Below, one piece after another: positions 1-6,990 of a stretch of DNA of 8,580 bases. The stretch's first letter is position 1, and every line of letters starts with the position of its first letter. Source of the DNA: Gammaproteobacteria bacterium. Lineage in GTDB: Bacteria; Pseudomonadota; Gammaproteobacteria; Pseudomonadales; Azotimanducaceae. The DNA lies in contig VXPR01000464.1 in assembly GCA_009839405.1 (NCBI GenBank), positions 1 to 8,580 of the forward strand. Reading direction: 5' to 3'. Made by a program: the position numbers and the translations under genes. Below the pieces are notes generated by a model that saw nothing but the letters and a program-made list of their open reading frames with translations, ran no database searches and was not told where the DNA came from.

Positions 1-2
1 AT

Positions 3-455
3 CCCGCAGCCGACGATGGTGCGCTCTTTAAGGTGAAGCACCAGATCATCGCCGACACCTGGTTCGCCCAGGCGACGCGCAACATGCTGGCTGCCTGGGC
101 GCAGGTGTCATCGCCGGCCTTTCGCTATCACTTCAGCCGTCGCTCCACCGCGATGCCGATGATGGGGGCGGCCCATGCTGCGGAGATCGTGTATGCGTTC
201 GATAACCTAAGGCCGCCGGCGGCGGAGCAGGAGGTGGACCAGGCGCTGGCCGACGCCATGACCCGCTATTGGGTACAGTTCGCCACCACCGGCAATCCGA
301 ACGCTGATGGACTGCCGGAATGGCCAGCGTACGAGGCGGAGACGGACCTGCATCTGGAGCTTGGCGACGAGGTGAAGGCGGGGGCGGGGTTCCGCAAGGA
401 AGCCATCGATACACTCAACAGCATCCGCACAGCGATGGCGGAAGGGGGCCAATAG
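3..455 (+). CDS. Type B carboxylesterase, C-terminal part (cut by left edge)
   Basis: This is the C-terminal 150 residues of an alpha/beta-hydrolase of the carboxylesterase type B family, which hydrolyses carboxylic esters. The reading frame is open to the left edge, so the GTG at 33 is an internal valine, not a start. The family's catalytic-histidine block is visible as GAAHAAEIVYAF, with His encoded at 174-176; the usual glycine after this His is alanine here. It is followed by a conserved C-terminal stretch (RYWVQFATTGNPNADGLPEWP) typical of these enzymes, in which the last helices pack on the active site. The nucleophile serine and the acid residue lie outside the window, so activity cannot be judged. 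The gene ends in TAG at 453-455 and is convergent with the transporter gene that ends at 511. Family assignment is firm; substrate is unknown. Confidence 0.9.
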   Translation, partial: PAADDGALFKVKHQIIADTWFAQATRNMLAAWAQVSSPAFRYHFSRRSTAMPMMGAAHAAEIVYAFDNLRPPAAEQEVDQALADAMTRYWVQFATTGNPNADGLPEWPAYEAETDLHLELGDEVKAGAGFRKEAIDTLNSIRTAMAEGGQ

Positions 456-460
456 CCCCC
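444..460 (+). terminator. Short GC hairpin spanning the esterase stop codon
   Basis: A perfect 6-bp inverted repeat (GGGGGC / GCCCCC) with the loop CAATA overlaps the TAG stop codon of the esterase. There is no T-tract after it, so it does not meet the rho-independent terminator pattern. It could act as an mRNA 3'-end stabiliser, or it may be chance in GC-rich DNA. The same gap contains two nearby direct repeats (GCCAATAG at 448-455 and 479-486; GACGCGCC at 474-481 and 486-493), which suggests a small duplication in this 55-nt convergent spacer. Confidence 0.3.
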
Positions 461-510
461 GCGCCCGGAAGATGACGCGCCAATAGACGCGCCGGTGTCG
501 AAGGAATGCG

Positions 511-1938
511 CTACGCCAGAATCTCGAGCAGCTTGGAACCCACCGTATAGACCGCGAAGCTGATATAGGTGGCGGCGCCGATGGATACCATGACGATGTT
601 CACCGGGCCGGGCCTGGCGCCTTCCGGCAGGTGCCGCAGGTTGATGTAGAGCACCATCGGCACGTAGGCGGCCATCGCGAAGCCGCCGAGCATGGCGCTG
701 ATAAAGAAGAAGTCGAGTGCCGTCACCTCGAAGGTCTCGAAGAACCAGGTGGCGAGCACGCCGAGGGCGCTGAGCCCCACCGCAAGGCCGAAGTAGAGGC
801 GATTGGCGGCGAAGCGGTGCATGGCGTTGAAATTGGTGTGCAGGAGGTCCACCCACTGCCGGGTGCCGCCGTCGAGACCGGCAAGCACGCTTGAGAAGAG
901 CGCGGCGATGCCAATGACCAGGAACAGATAGCGTCCGCCCGTGCCCATGGTGCCTTCGAGGATCAGCGCGAGGTCCCACACCAGTTGCCCTTCCGCTGGC
1001 ACGATGCCTTGCGGATACAGCACCACGAGTGCGCCGAACATGAACAGGAACATGGTGAAGGTGTTGGCGATCCAGAAGAAGATGGCGCTGTCGAGCACCA
1101 CGAAGCGATGCCAGTCGCGGAAGCGGCGCAGGTTCTCGGCGGTGGCGGGAAAGCGATAGCCGATCTCGCTGTCGCCACGCTGCGCCTCCCGCAAGGGGTT
1201 GATGAGCACGGGTATGCGACCGCCCATGCCGATGTTCTTGTCGCGCAGATAATAGGCATAGAAGAGGTTGCCTAAGCCCCCGGCACCGGCGAAGACGAAG
1301 GCGCCGAAGAAGCGGTTGAAGGTGAACTCCTCGTCGAGCTCGATGTGGCCGAAGTTGAGGATGCCGCCAACCATGTCGCCGACGTCCGCCAGCGTGCCGA
1401 CGCTGAAGGCCACCACCAACAGGCCAATCACGATCACCAGAACCATGAAGACGATGGAGCGCTCCACCGAGGCATAGATGCGCCTCGGGCCGAACACGAT
1501 GGCCAGCGCAATGAGGGCCACCACTGCGGTCCAGAACCAATCGGGGCCGGGTCCGTTCTCGCCGAAAAAGAGGTTCTTGATGGCGACTCCGGCGGCGCGC
1601 CCCCATCCCGGCAGGAAGACGCCAATGAACATGAGGCTGAGGAAGAAGACGGGCCAAAAGCGAGAGAGCCGGGCAAATCCGGTGAAGGCGCTTTCCCCGG
1701 TCGCCACTGCCCAGCGCCCGATCTCGATGTTGATCCACATTTGCAGGAAGACGCCGAGCGCCGCGGCCCACATCATGTCCGGCCCGAACCGGGCGGTGAT
1801 CCAGGGCCAGAGGATGAGTTCGCCGGAGCCGATGGCCATGCCGATCATCACGGCCCCGGGCCCCGTCATCCTCCAGAAGCTCTTCTCGCGCAGCGGCAAG
1901 TCGGCGCTCTTGAGGTCCGGAATCTCCCGAAACTTCAT
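511..1938 (-). CDS. Nramp-family-like membrane transporter lacking canonical metal-binding motifs
   Basis: This 475-residue polytopic inner-membrane protein has about 11 hydrophobic segments and resembles the Nramp (natural resistance-associated macrophage protein) fold. The N-terminal TM1 has the family GPG turn (residues 26-28), but the metal-binding DPGN motif that should follow is GSGE (residues 37-40). In the TM6 region, where canonical members carry Met-Pro-His, it reads GGLGNLFYAYY (about 220-230). The aspartate, asparagine, methionine and histidine that bind Mn/Fe are therefore all absent, and a different substrate is likely. A hydrophilic loop of about 45 residues (231-276) follows TM6. 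I chose the ATG at 1938 because GAGGGGG at 1951-1945 lies 6 nt upstream; an ATG at 1953 has no ribosome binding site. The gene stands alone downstream of the ABC block, separated by a palindromic repeat. Family call good; substrate unknown. Confidence 0.82.
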   Translation of the reverse strand: MKFREIPDLKSADLPLREKSFWRMTGPGAVMIGMAIGSGELILWPWITARFGPDMMWAAALGVFLQMWINIEIGRWAVATGESAFTGFARLSRFWPVFFLSLMFIGVFLPGWGRAAGVAIKNLFFGENGPGPDWFWTAVVALIALAIVFGPRRIYASVERSIVFMVLVIVIGLLVVAFSVGTLADVGDMVGGILNFGHIELDEEFTFNRFFGAFVFAGAGGLGNLFYAYYLRDKNIGMGGRIPVLINPLREAQRGDSEIGYRFPATAENLRRFRDWHRFVVLDSAIFFWIANTFTMFLFMFGALVVLYPQGIVPAEGQLVWDLALILEGTMGTGGRYLFLVIGIAALFSSVLAGLDGGTRQWVDLLHTNFNAMHRFAANRLYFGLAVGLSALGVLATWFFETFEVTALDFFFISAMLGGFAMAAYVPMVLYINLRHLPEGARPGPVNIVMVSIGAATYISFAVYTVGSKLLEILA

Positions 1939-1944
1939 GCTTGT

Positions 1945-1951
1945 CCCCCTC
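1945..1951 (-). promoter_or_regulatory. Shine-Dalgarno site setting the transporter start
   Basis: GAGGGGG read on the minus strand, 6 nt before the ATG at 1938. It overlaps the alternative in-frame ATG at 1953, which has no purine-rich site of its own, so the downstream start is preferred. Confidence 0.7.
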
Positions 1952-2009
1952 ATCGAACCGCCATGCTATCGCGTCCCACCACTTGGCCGCGTCGTCCTAG
2001 CGGTTTTTG

Positions 2010-2136
2010 GTGCGAGGGCCCTGGGGGCGAGGGCATCCTGCCCTCGCACGCGCCGACAGGCGCGCATGTTGTTTTCGTGGGGACAGTCTGGTGCGCCTGT
2101 GCACGGACGCGCCTTGCGGTGCCTAGGGGCGCGCCC
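2010..2136 (-). repeat. Palindromic intergenic element, copy 1 (structured repeat)
   Basis: Read on the minus strand, this gap begins immediately after the TGA of the small membrane-protein gene. It contains, in order: a 14-nt block GGGCGCGCCCCTAG (2136-2123); an imperfect stem with a GCAA loop (GCACC/GGCGC); a stem CGCGCC-TGTC-GGCGCG (2064-2049); and a stem CGAGGGCA-GGA-TGCCCTCG (2046-2028). GTGCGAGGG (2010-2018) can also pair with CCCTCGCAC (2041-2049), which competes with the last two stems. The same order of blocks occurs on the plus strand at 7030-7134, so these are two copies of one repeat family. There is no open reading frame of credible quality. Function is unknown; candidates are a REP/BIME- or MITE-like unit, or a structured RNA 3' end that protects the upstream operon transcript. 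Confidence 0.7.
2028..2046 (-). repeat. Hairpin with GGA loop in copy 1
   Basis: A perfect 8-bp stem (CGAGGGCA / TGCCCTCG) closes a 3-nt loop. The core GGCAGGATGCC is identical to 7108-7118 in copy 2, but the outer pairs are C-G, G-C, A-T and G-C here against A-T and A-T there. The helix is conserved while its sequence is not. Confidence 0.65.
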
Positions 2137-2322
2137 TCAATCCTCCGTTTGCGCCACCGGGCAACTGCAGTCGCAGGGTTCGGTGAACTGGAGGTACACG
2201 CCCCAGCCGAACAGGATGCTCAAGGTGATGCAGGAGGCGATGACGCCGGCGCCGACGATCTTCATGCCGGCCGGCTCGCGGGGTGGTTCGGGCGTCGCTG
2301 GTGTGGCAAGCGGCTCGCTCAT
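2137..2322 (-). CDS. Small single-span membrane protein with CxCxC C-terminus
   Basis: This 61-residue protein is of unrecognised family. Residues 1-19 are a proline/glutamate-rich cytoplasmic leader. Residues 21-46 (starting KIVGAGVIASC) form one transmembrane segment containing a cysteine (C31). The tail of about 15 residues carries three alternating cysteines (C50, C52, C54 in EPCDCSCPV), probably on the periplasmic side. Its ATG overlaps the TGA of the upstream ABC transporter gene by 4 nt (ATGA), and GGGAG lies 6 nt before the start, so translation is coupled and the product is very likely made with the exporter. The CxCxC tail could bind a metal, form disulfides or accept a modification; none of this is shown. 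It may be an accessory subunit of the ABC exporter. Confidence that it is a real gene is high because of the coupling and ribosome binding site; function is open. Confidence 0.8.
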   Translation of the reverse strand: MSEPLATPATPEPPREPAGMKIVGAGVIASCITLSILFGWGVYLQFTEPCDCSCPVAQTED

Positions 2323-4331
2323 GCGGTTCTCCCGGACTGGAGTTCGACGAAGGTTGCATAGGTGCCGCCGGTAGCGACGAGGTCAGCATGGGTTCCGGAT
2401 TCCACGACTTCGCCGTCCTCCAGGAAGTAGATGTGATCAGCCGAGCGGATGGTGGAAAGGCGGTGGGCAATCACGATCACAAGCCGGCCTTCGCGCGCCT
2501 CGCGCAGATTCGCCATCAGGCGGTTCTCGGTTTGTGGGTCCAGCGCCGCGGTGGGCTCGTCGAGGATCAGGATGGGCTTGTTCGAGACCAGTGCCCGAGC
2601 GATGGCGATGCGCTGCTTCTGGCCCACGGAGAGCTTGGCGCCGGCGCGCCCAAGATGTGTGTCATAGCCTTCGTCGAGACCGTCGATGAAGTCCGCGACG
2701 CCAGCGATGCGGGCCGCCTCGCGCACTTCCTCGTCCGTAGCCCCTCGCCGCCCCATGCGGATGTTGCCCTCGATGGTGTCGTTGAAGATGCTGGTTTCCT
2801 GGAACACGAACGCCACCTGCCGGCGCACGGCGGCGAGATCGAACTGCGTCAGTTGCCGGCCATCGAGGTAGTAGCGCCCCGAAGTGGGCGTCAGCAGCGC
2901 CGGGATCAGGTAGGCGAGGGTGGACTTGCCAGCTCCCGTCGGCCCCGCCAGTGCCACCATCTGGCCGATGCGGCCCTCGAAGTCGATCCCGGTCAGGGCG
3001 CGGGTGCCGTCCGGGTAGTCGTAGTCCACCGCTTCTAGGCGCACGCCCTCGGTAAGGGCAAAGGTGTCATCGAACTCCTGCCGCGCGCGGTCGCCTGCAA
3101 GCGCCTCCACCGGCGCGTCGAGAATGGCGAACACTCGCCTCATGCCGGTGACGTTCTCTTGGAGGCTGAACCAGAGCCGGCCGAGATAGACCGAAGATGC
3201 AGCGATGGCGCCGAAGTAGCCCCAGATCACCCACCAGTCACCCGGCGCCAGCCGCCCTTCGATGAACTCCGGCGCGAGGAAGAAGAACACGAGGAAAACC
3301 ATGCAGGTGGTGATGACGGTGGTGGTGAAAGCACTCAGCACGTTCACGAGCACCACGCCGCGAAACCGCTTGAAGGAGTCGGCGCTGGCGGCGGCGAAGC
3401 GGGCGCGGTCTTCCTTGTCGCTGCCCATGCCCTGCACCGCCATCACGTTGGCCATCTCCTCCTCGATGGTGGCGGTGGTGACCGACCCGGCTTCGCGCGC
3501 CAGCGTGCCTTGGCGACGCATCAGGCGGGCGAAGTAAAGCACCCCAAGGAACGACGTCGGCGCTACCGCCAAGGCGCACCACACCACCACGGGGATGTTC
3601 CGAAACACGAGGAACATCATGAGGATGGTGGTGGCGAGATTGACCGCCGAAGTGGCTGGCCCCACCCACAGATTGAAGATGATGTTGGAAATCGACGGCG
3701 TGTCGTACATGCCCCGATAGACCACATCGCCAATGGAGCGGTCGTTGAAGTCGGTGACCCGGTGGGCGTTGAAGCGACCGAACAGTTCGCTGCGCAGCCG
3801 ATGGTTGAGGCGATGAGTGATGCGGATGTGCCAGAGCGCCTCGAACAGGCCAAAGAGGCCGCCGACAAGGGAGTGCATGTTGTTGGCGTCGTTCTCCGAC
3901 TTGGTGGCGGTGTCTTGTCCCTGCGCCAGTTCGGTCTCGGTGTTGCTGCGCTGGGCGCCATCCGTGCCGTAGGCACCCGCGAGCACCACCATGAGCAGGA
4001 ACAGGGCGCCCATGAAGAACACGGTTTGGTAGGCGGAAAGGGGTTCCACCATGGCCAGCAAGGGCTTGAAGAAGAACGGCGGGATGCTCTCGACTGTGGC
4101 ACTGGGGTCCGTATCCCGCAGGACGATGTAGTCGATCACCACCTTGGCGGGCCAGGGCAGCACAAGAATCCAGAAGATGCTCGTCATCTGCGCCGCCGCC
4201 TTCACCGCGAGGTCGAAGCGGAACACAAACGTGTAGCGCATCGCGCGGCCGATGATGCGGAGCGCCTCGCCGCTCGTGATGGTGTCGGCCGCCTGCGCCG
4301 GGGCCTGTTGCGGGATTGCCGCTTCTGCCAC
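2319..4331 (-). CDS. ABC exporter half-transporter (fused membrane and ATPase domains), subunit 2
   Basis: This 670-residue inner-membrane half-transporter exports an unknown substrate using ATP. The membrane domain is about 40-400; hydrophobic segments lie near 44-68, 101-121, 153-168, 225-245, 247-267, 327-353 and 365-388. The ATPase domain is about 425-665, with Walker A GPTGAGKST (463-471), Q-loop Gln511, signature LSVGQ (567-571), Walker B ILILDE with catalytic Glu592, and switch His623. Compared with the partner encoded just upstream, there is an extra hydrophilic stretch of about 35-40 residues (about 122-157) in or after TM2, which the family normally lacks. The GTG start at 4331 is chosen because GGGAGG (4343-4338) lies 6 nt upstream, inside the end of the partner gene, whose TGA is 2 nt away. 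The pair probably forms a heterodimer. The 3' end overlaps the small membrane-protein gene. The signature sequence carries Val in place of the common Gly. Confidence 0.93.
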   Translation of the reverse strand: MAEAAIPQQAPAQAADTITSGEALRIIGRAMRYTFVFRFDLAVKAAAQMTSIFWILVLPWPAKVVIDYIVLRDTDPSATVESIPPFFFKPLLAMVEPLSAYQTVFFMGALFLLMVVLAGAYGTDGAQRSNTETELAQGQDTATKSENDANNMHSLVGGLFGLFEALWHIRITHRLNHRLRSELFGRFNAHRVTDFNDRSIGDVVYRGMYDTPSISNIIFNLWVGPATSAVNLATTILMMFLVFRNIPVVVWCALAVAPTSFLGVLYFARLMRRQGTLAREAGSVTTATIEEEMANVMAVQGMGSDKEDRARFAAASADSFKRFRGVVLVNVLSAFTTTVITTCMVFLVFFFLAPEFIEGRLAPGDWWVIWGYFGAIAASSVYLGRLWFSLQENVTGMRRVFAILDAPVEALAGDRARQEFDDTFALTEGVRLEAVDYDYPDGTRALTGIDFEGRIGQMVALAGPTGAGKSTLAYLIPALLTPTSGRYYLDGRQLTQFDLAAVRRQVAFVFQETSIFNDTIEGNIRMGRRGATDEEVREAARIAGVADFIDGLDEGYDTHLGRAGAKLSVGQKQRIAIARALVSNKPILILDEPTAALDPQTENRLMANLREAREGRLVIVIAHRLSTIRSADHIYFLEDGEVVESGTHADLVATGGTYATFVELQSGRTA

Positions 4332-4333
4332 CG

Positions 4334-6301
4334 TCAGCCTCCCGCGGCCGTGCCGACCGACTCGATTTCGGCGTTCACGAAGTCGCGATAGGCGGTGGGG
4401 CGCGCCATCAGCTCGTCGTGGCTGCCGGTGTCGGCGACCACCCCATCACCCAGAAAGACGATCCGATCCGCCTGCCGCACGGTGGACAGGCGATGGGTGA
4501 TGAGGAACACGGTCCGCTGCTCTGCCCACTCCTTGATGCGATTCATGATCCTGAGTTCGTGCACGGCGTCGAGGGACGCCGTGGGTTCGTCGAGAATCAG
4601 GATGGGCGTGTCCTTGAGCACGGCGCGGGCAATCACCAGCCGCTGGCGCTGGCCGGTGGAGAGCTTGGATGCGCGTTCGCCCAGGAAGGTGTCGTAGCCG
4701 TCGGCGAGGCGGTCGACGTATTCGTCCACGCAAGCGACCCGGGCTGCGGCGCGCACTTCTTCGTCGCTGGCGTCCGGACGGGCGTAGCGGATGTTCTCGA
4801 GGAGCGACTTCGAGAACAGGATGTTCTCCTGGGTTGCGAGCGCAATGTTGCTGCGCACGGACTCGAAGGTGAAGTCGCGGATGTCCTCGCCGTCGAGACT
4901 GATGCGGCCGCCTTGGAACTCCAGCATTCTGAGCAGCAGGAGCATGAGCGTTGTCTTGCCGGTGCCGGTGGGGCCGAGAATGGCGGTGACTTCGCCCACT
5001 CTTGCCTCAAACGAGATGTCGGTGAACACCTCGCGGCCCGGATAGCTGAACCGCACCTCGTCGAAGCGAATGCTGTCTTGCACCGGCGCCAGGGCGCGGG
5101 CGTCTGGCCGGTTGTGGACATCGGGCGTCAGGTCGAGGATTTGGTACACCCGGCCAAGGCCAATGGCCACATCCTGCAAGCGACCCCAGAGCTTCACGAG
5201 ACCGTCCGTGGCGGCCATCGACTGCTTGGCGTTGGAGCGCGCCTGATCCTGGCCGCCGAGATTCCAGAGCCCAAAGCCGAACGCCAGCAGGAAGTCGCGC
5301 AGGAAGGTCTCGGCACCGTCATAGGCAAAGAGCGCCGCCCGCAGCTCAATGAAGGCGAGCGGGGCGACGCCGAACAGGAAGACGAAGAAGCCGAACAGCA
5401 TCAGCCGCACCCGGGCATCGTGGGCGGCGGCGAAGGCACCCACCGAATCGACATCGAACATGCGCTGGCGCTCGCCTTCGAGGCCATTCACCTTGATGGT
5501 GCGGATGCCCTCGATGGATTCCTGAATGGTGGAGGTGAGCGCCGCGTTGCGCTCTCGCGCCACCTTGAAGCCGGCCCTGAGCGGCGCCGACATGCGCTTG
5601 CCGAGCCACAAAAGCGGAAACCATGAGCAGAGGAGCACGAGGCCCAGCATCGGGCTGAACGCGGTCACGACGGCGAGGCCCATGAAGAAGCGCACGCCAG
5701 CCATGAAGGTGTCCATGATCACTTGCAGGATCTGCGTCACCATGGCGCTGTCCTGGAACAGGCGGTAGATGGAATCGCCGGTGCGCGAGTCGGCATGGAA
5801 CTTCAGCGACAGCGACTGGAACTGCCCCATCAGGTGCAGGCGCAGGTTCTGGTTGATGCCCTGGAGGATCCACACGCGGTAGTAGTGGATGGCGTGGCCG
5901 ATCAACTCGCCGAGGGAGGTGGACACGGTGGCGAGGATCAGGACGCCAAAGATCACCTGATACTGCTGCGCCTTGGTGAGCGCCTCCACCTCCACCCACT
6001 CGGCCGGATCGAGGAACAGGAGCGAGGCGGCCAGGGGCGCCATCGGCTCGTTCAGGATGATGTTGTTGTACATCAGCCCAAAGTTGACGGCGGCGAAGAA
6101 GACGCCAATGCCGGTGGCGAAGATGGCGAGCGCAATGTAGGTGAGGCTGTGCCCGAACATGGGCTTCAGATACGGCCAGATGCGAACGAGCACCCCGACC
6201 ACGTCGAGGAAGTGGATGCGCGACGGATCGATCTCCCTCAGCCGCTCCGACTCGACCCGAATGCCCTCGATGGAACGACGGATAAACGCCCTGAGCCCCA
6301 C
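4334..6301 (-). CDS. ABC exporter half-transporter (fused membrane and ATPase domains), subunit 1
   Basis: This 655-residue half-transporter pairs with the product of the next gene. The membrane domain is about 30-385 with hydrophobic segments near 52-74, 113-135, 195-217, 219-233, 300-325 and 333-350. The ATPase domain is about 410-645: A-loop Tyr420, Walker A GPTGTGKTT (443-451), Q-loop Gln491, signature LSTGQ (547-551), Walker B ILILDE with catalytic Glu572, and switch His603. All catalytic residues are present in both subunits, so neither nucleotide site looks degenerate, unlike many heterodimeric exporters. The frame stays open upstream to 6556, but the extra residues are arginine-rich, lack domain character and run into the lipoprotein gene. 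I place the start at the GTG at 6301, which has AAGGG and AAGGGG shortly upstream (6310-6306, 6317-6312); an ATG at 6385 is the alternative. The substrate cannot be told: there is no peptidase domain and no known signature of lipid or drug specificity. Confidence 0.9.
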   Translation of the reverse strand: MGLRAFIRRSIEGIRVESERLREIDPSRIHFLDVVGVLVRIWPYLKPMFGHSLTYIALAIFATGIGVFFAAVNFGLMYNNIILNEPMAPLAASLLFLDPAEWVEVEALTKAQQYQVIFGVLILATVSTSLGELIGHAIHYYRVWILQGINQNLRLHLMGQFQSLSLKFHADSRTGDSIYRLFQDSAMVTQILQVIMDTFMAGVRFFMGLAVVTAFSPMLGLVLLCSWFPLLWLGKRMSAPLRAGFKVARERNAALTSTIQESIEGIRTIKVNGLEGERQRMFDVDSVGAFAAAHDARVRLMLFGFFVFLFGVAPLAFIELRAALFAYDGAETFLRDFLLAFGFGLWNLGGQDQARSNAKQSMAATDGLVKLWGRLQDVAIGLGRVYQILDLTPDVHNRPDARALAPVQDSIRFDEVRFSYPGREVFTDISFEARVGEVTAILGPTGTGKTTLMLLLLRMLEFQGGRISLDGEDIRDFTFESVRSNIALATQENILFSKSLLENIRYARPDASDEEVRAAARVACVDEYVDRLADGYDTFLGERASKLSTGQRQRLVIARAVLKDTPILILDEPTASLDAVHELRIMNRIKEWAEQRTVFLITHRLSTVRQADRIVFLGDGVVADTGSHDELMARPTAYRDFVNAEIESVGTAAGG

Positions 6302-6465
6302 GCGGCCCTTACCCCTTCGCCCCGAATCGAGCCTCGCCCATGTCCCCGCACGCTCCCCTCTCGCGCCGTCGCACCATAGCCGCATTGGCCACCAAATGCA
6401 GCCAGAACGTGGCGAGGGCGGTGCTTCCAGGCGTCGCGCGCCCAGCGCTCGGAAAAGCCCTTTCG
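6302..6465. other. 164-nt gap between lipoprotein and ABC genes
   Basis: This space lies between the lipoprotein stop and the preferred start of the first ABC gene. I see no hairpin or repeat like those in the other gaps and no separate gene. If the ABC gene started at the ATG at 6385, the gap would shrink to 80 nt. The region could hold an internal promoter, but no convincing -35/-10 pair is visible. Confidence 0.5.
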
Positions 6466-6966
6466 CTAGCCGCGGAACACGCCCCAGCGTTCGCGGATGC
6501 TGCGGGCTTCGTCGATGTGGCCGAGGGCTTCTCGGGCGGCGGCGATCAGGAGCCAAGCATCGCGTGCCTCTTCGCCACCGGGGGTGAGGAAAAGCAGCCC
6601 CTTGCGAGCGTTCTGTTCGGCTTGGGTGAACTGTCCGGCGTTGAATTGCAGTCGTGCCAGGCGCAGCCAGAGGTCACCGCGGCGGGGCTCGATGCGGATG
6701 GCGCGCTCCAGCGTTTCCACGGCCTCGTCGGTGCGGCCGGTTGCGGCAAGCTGGCCTGCGGTGTCAAGCAGGGCTAGGGAGACGGTGGATTTGGGCTCTT
6801 CCTCAACGTCCGCTTCAAGTGGCCGCTGGCTCGGCTCGTGTGGCTCCGGCTCCGGTACGGGCCGCGTCGTGACTTCAGGAATCGCCTCCATCACCGGCGG
6901 CGGCGCCGGCACTTGGCAGCCAACGAGCAAGATTCCGACCAGTACAAGGGTGGGAGTGTGCCGCAA
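6466..6966 (-). CDS. TPR-repeat lipoprotein (TTG start)
   Basis: This 166-residue predicted lipoprotein has a short signal peptide, MRHTPTLVLVGILLVGC, whose lipobox LVGC makes Cys17 the lipidation site. A Pro/Glu-rich flexible linker (about 19-58) follows, then about three tetratricopeptide-like helical hairpins: 65-94 (ending TLERAIRIEP), 97-129 (starting GDLWLRLARLQFNAG) and a shorter 136-161. TPRs mediate protein-protein contacts, so this is probably an outer-membrane or periplasm-facing scaffold. Gln18 after the Cys favours the outer membrane under the E. coli +2 rule. The frame is open far upstream, but the TTG at 6966 starts exactly at the signal peptide and has AGGGG 6 nt before it; an upstream GTG (6990) and ATG (7011) have no such site and lie in the palindromic repeat. 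The gene lies upstream of the ABC pair in the same orientation and may belong to the same transcript. Confidence 0.85.
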   Translation of the reverse strand: MRHTPTLVLVGILLVGCQVPAPPPVMEAIPEVTTRPVPEPEPHEPSQRPLEADVEEEPKSTVSLALLDTAGQLAATGRTDEAVETLERAIRIEPRRGDLWLRLARLQFNAGQFTQAEQNARKGLLFLTPGGEEARDAWLLIAAAREALGHIDEARSIRERWGVFRG

Positions 6967-6972
6967 CTTTGT

Positions 6973-6977
6973 CCCCT
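6973..6977 (-). promoter_or_regulatory. Shine-Dalgarno site deciding the TTG start
   Basis: AGGGG on the minus strand, separated by ACAAAG (6 nt) from the TTG at 6966. The spacing matches that of the transporter, ABC subunit 2 and small-protein genes, which supports a non-ATG start for the lipoprotein. Confidence 0.65.
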
Positions 6978-6990
6978 GCTCAGTATCCAC

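Noticed and set aside
33..455. A complete 140-residue protein starting at GTG 33
   Set aside because: The frame continues to the left edge with coding-like sequence, and the product is only the C-terminal part of a much longer esterase.
1345..2374. Plus-strand frames of about 300-340 codons across the transporter N-terminus and the first repeat
   Set aside because: They cover an antisense coding part and a palindromic gap, with no domain and no ribosome binding site.
3159..5626. Long plus-strand frames opposite the ABC genes (410 and 436 codons)
   Set aside because: Translations are His/Glu/Gly-rich mirror products of the ABC genes, whose minus-strand frames contain full sets of conserved motifs.
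6302..6556. N-terminal extension of ABC subunit 1 by up to 85 residues
   Set aside because: The residues are Arg/Pro-rich without domain character and overlap the lipoprotein gene. The GTG at 6301 has purine-rich sequence upstream and gives a length close to that of its partner.
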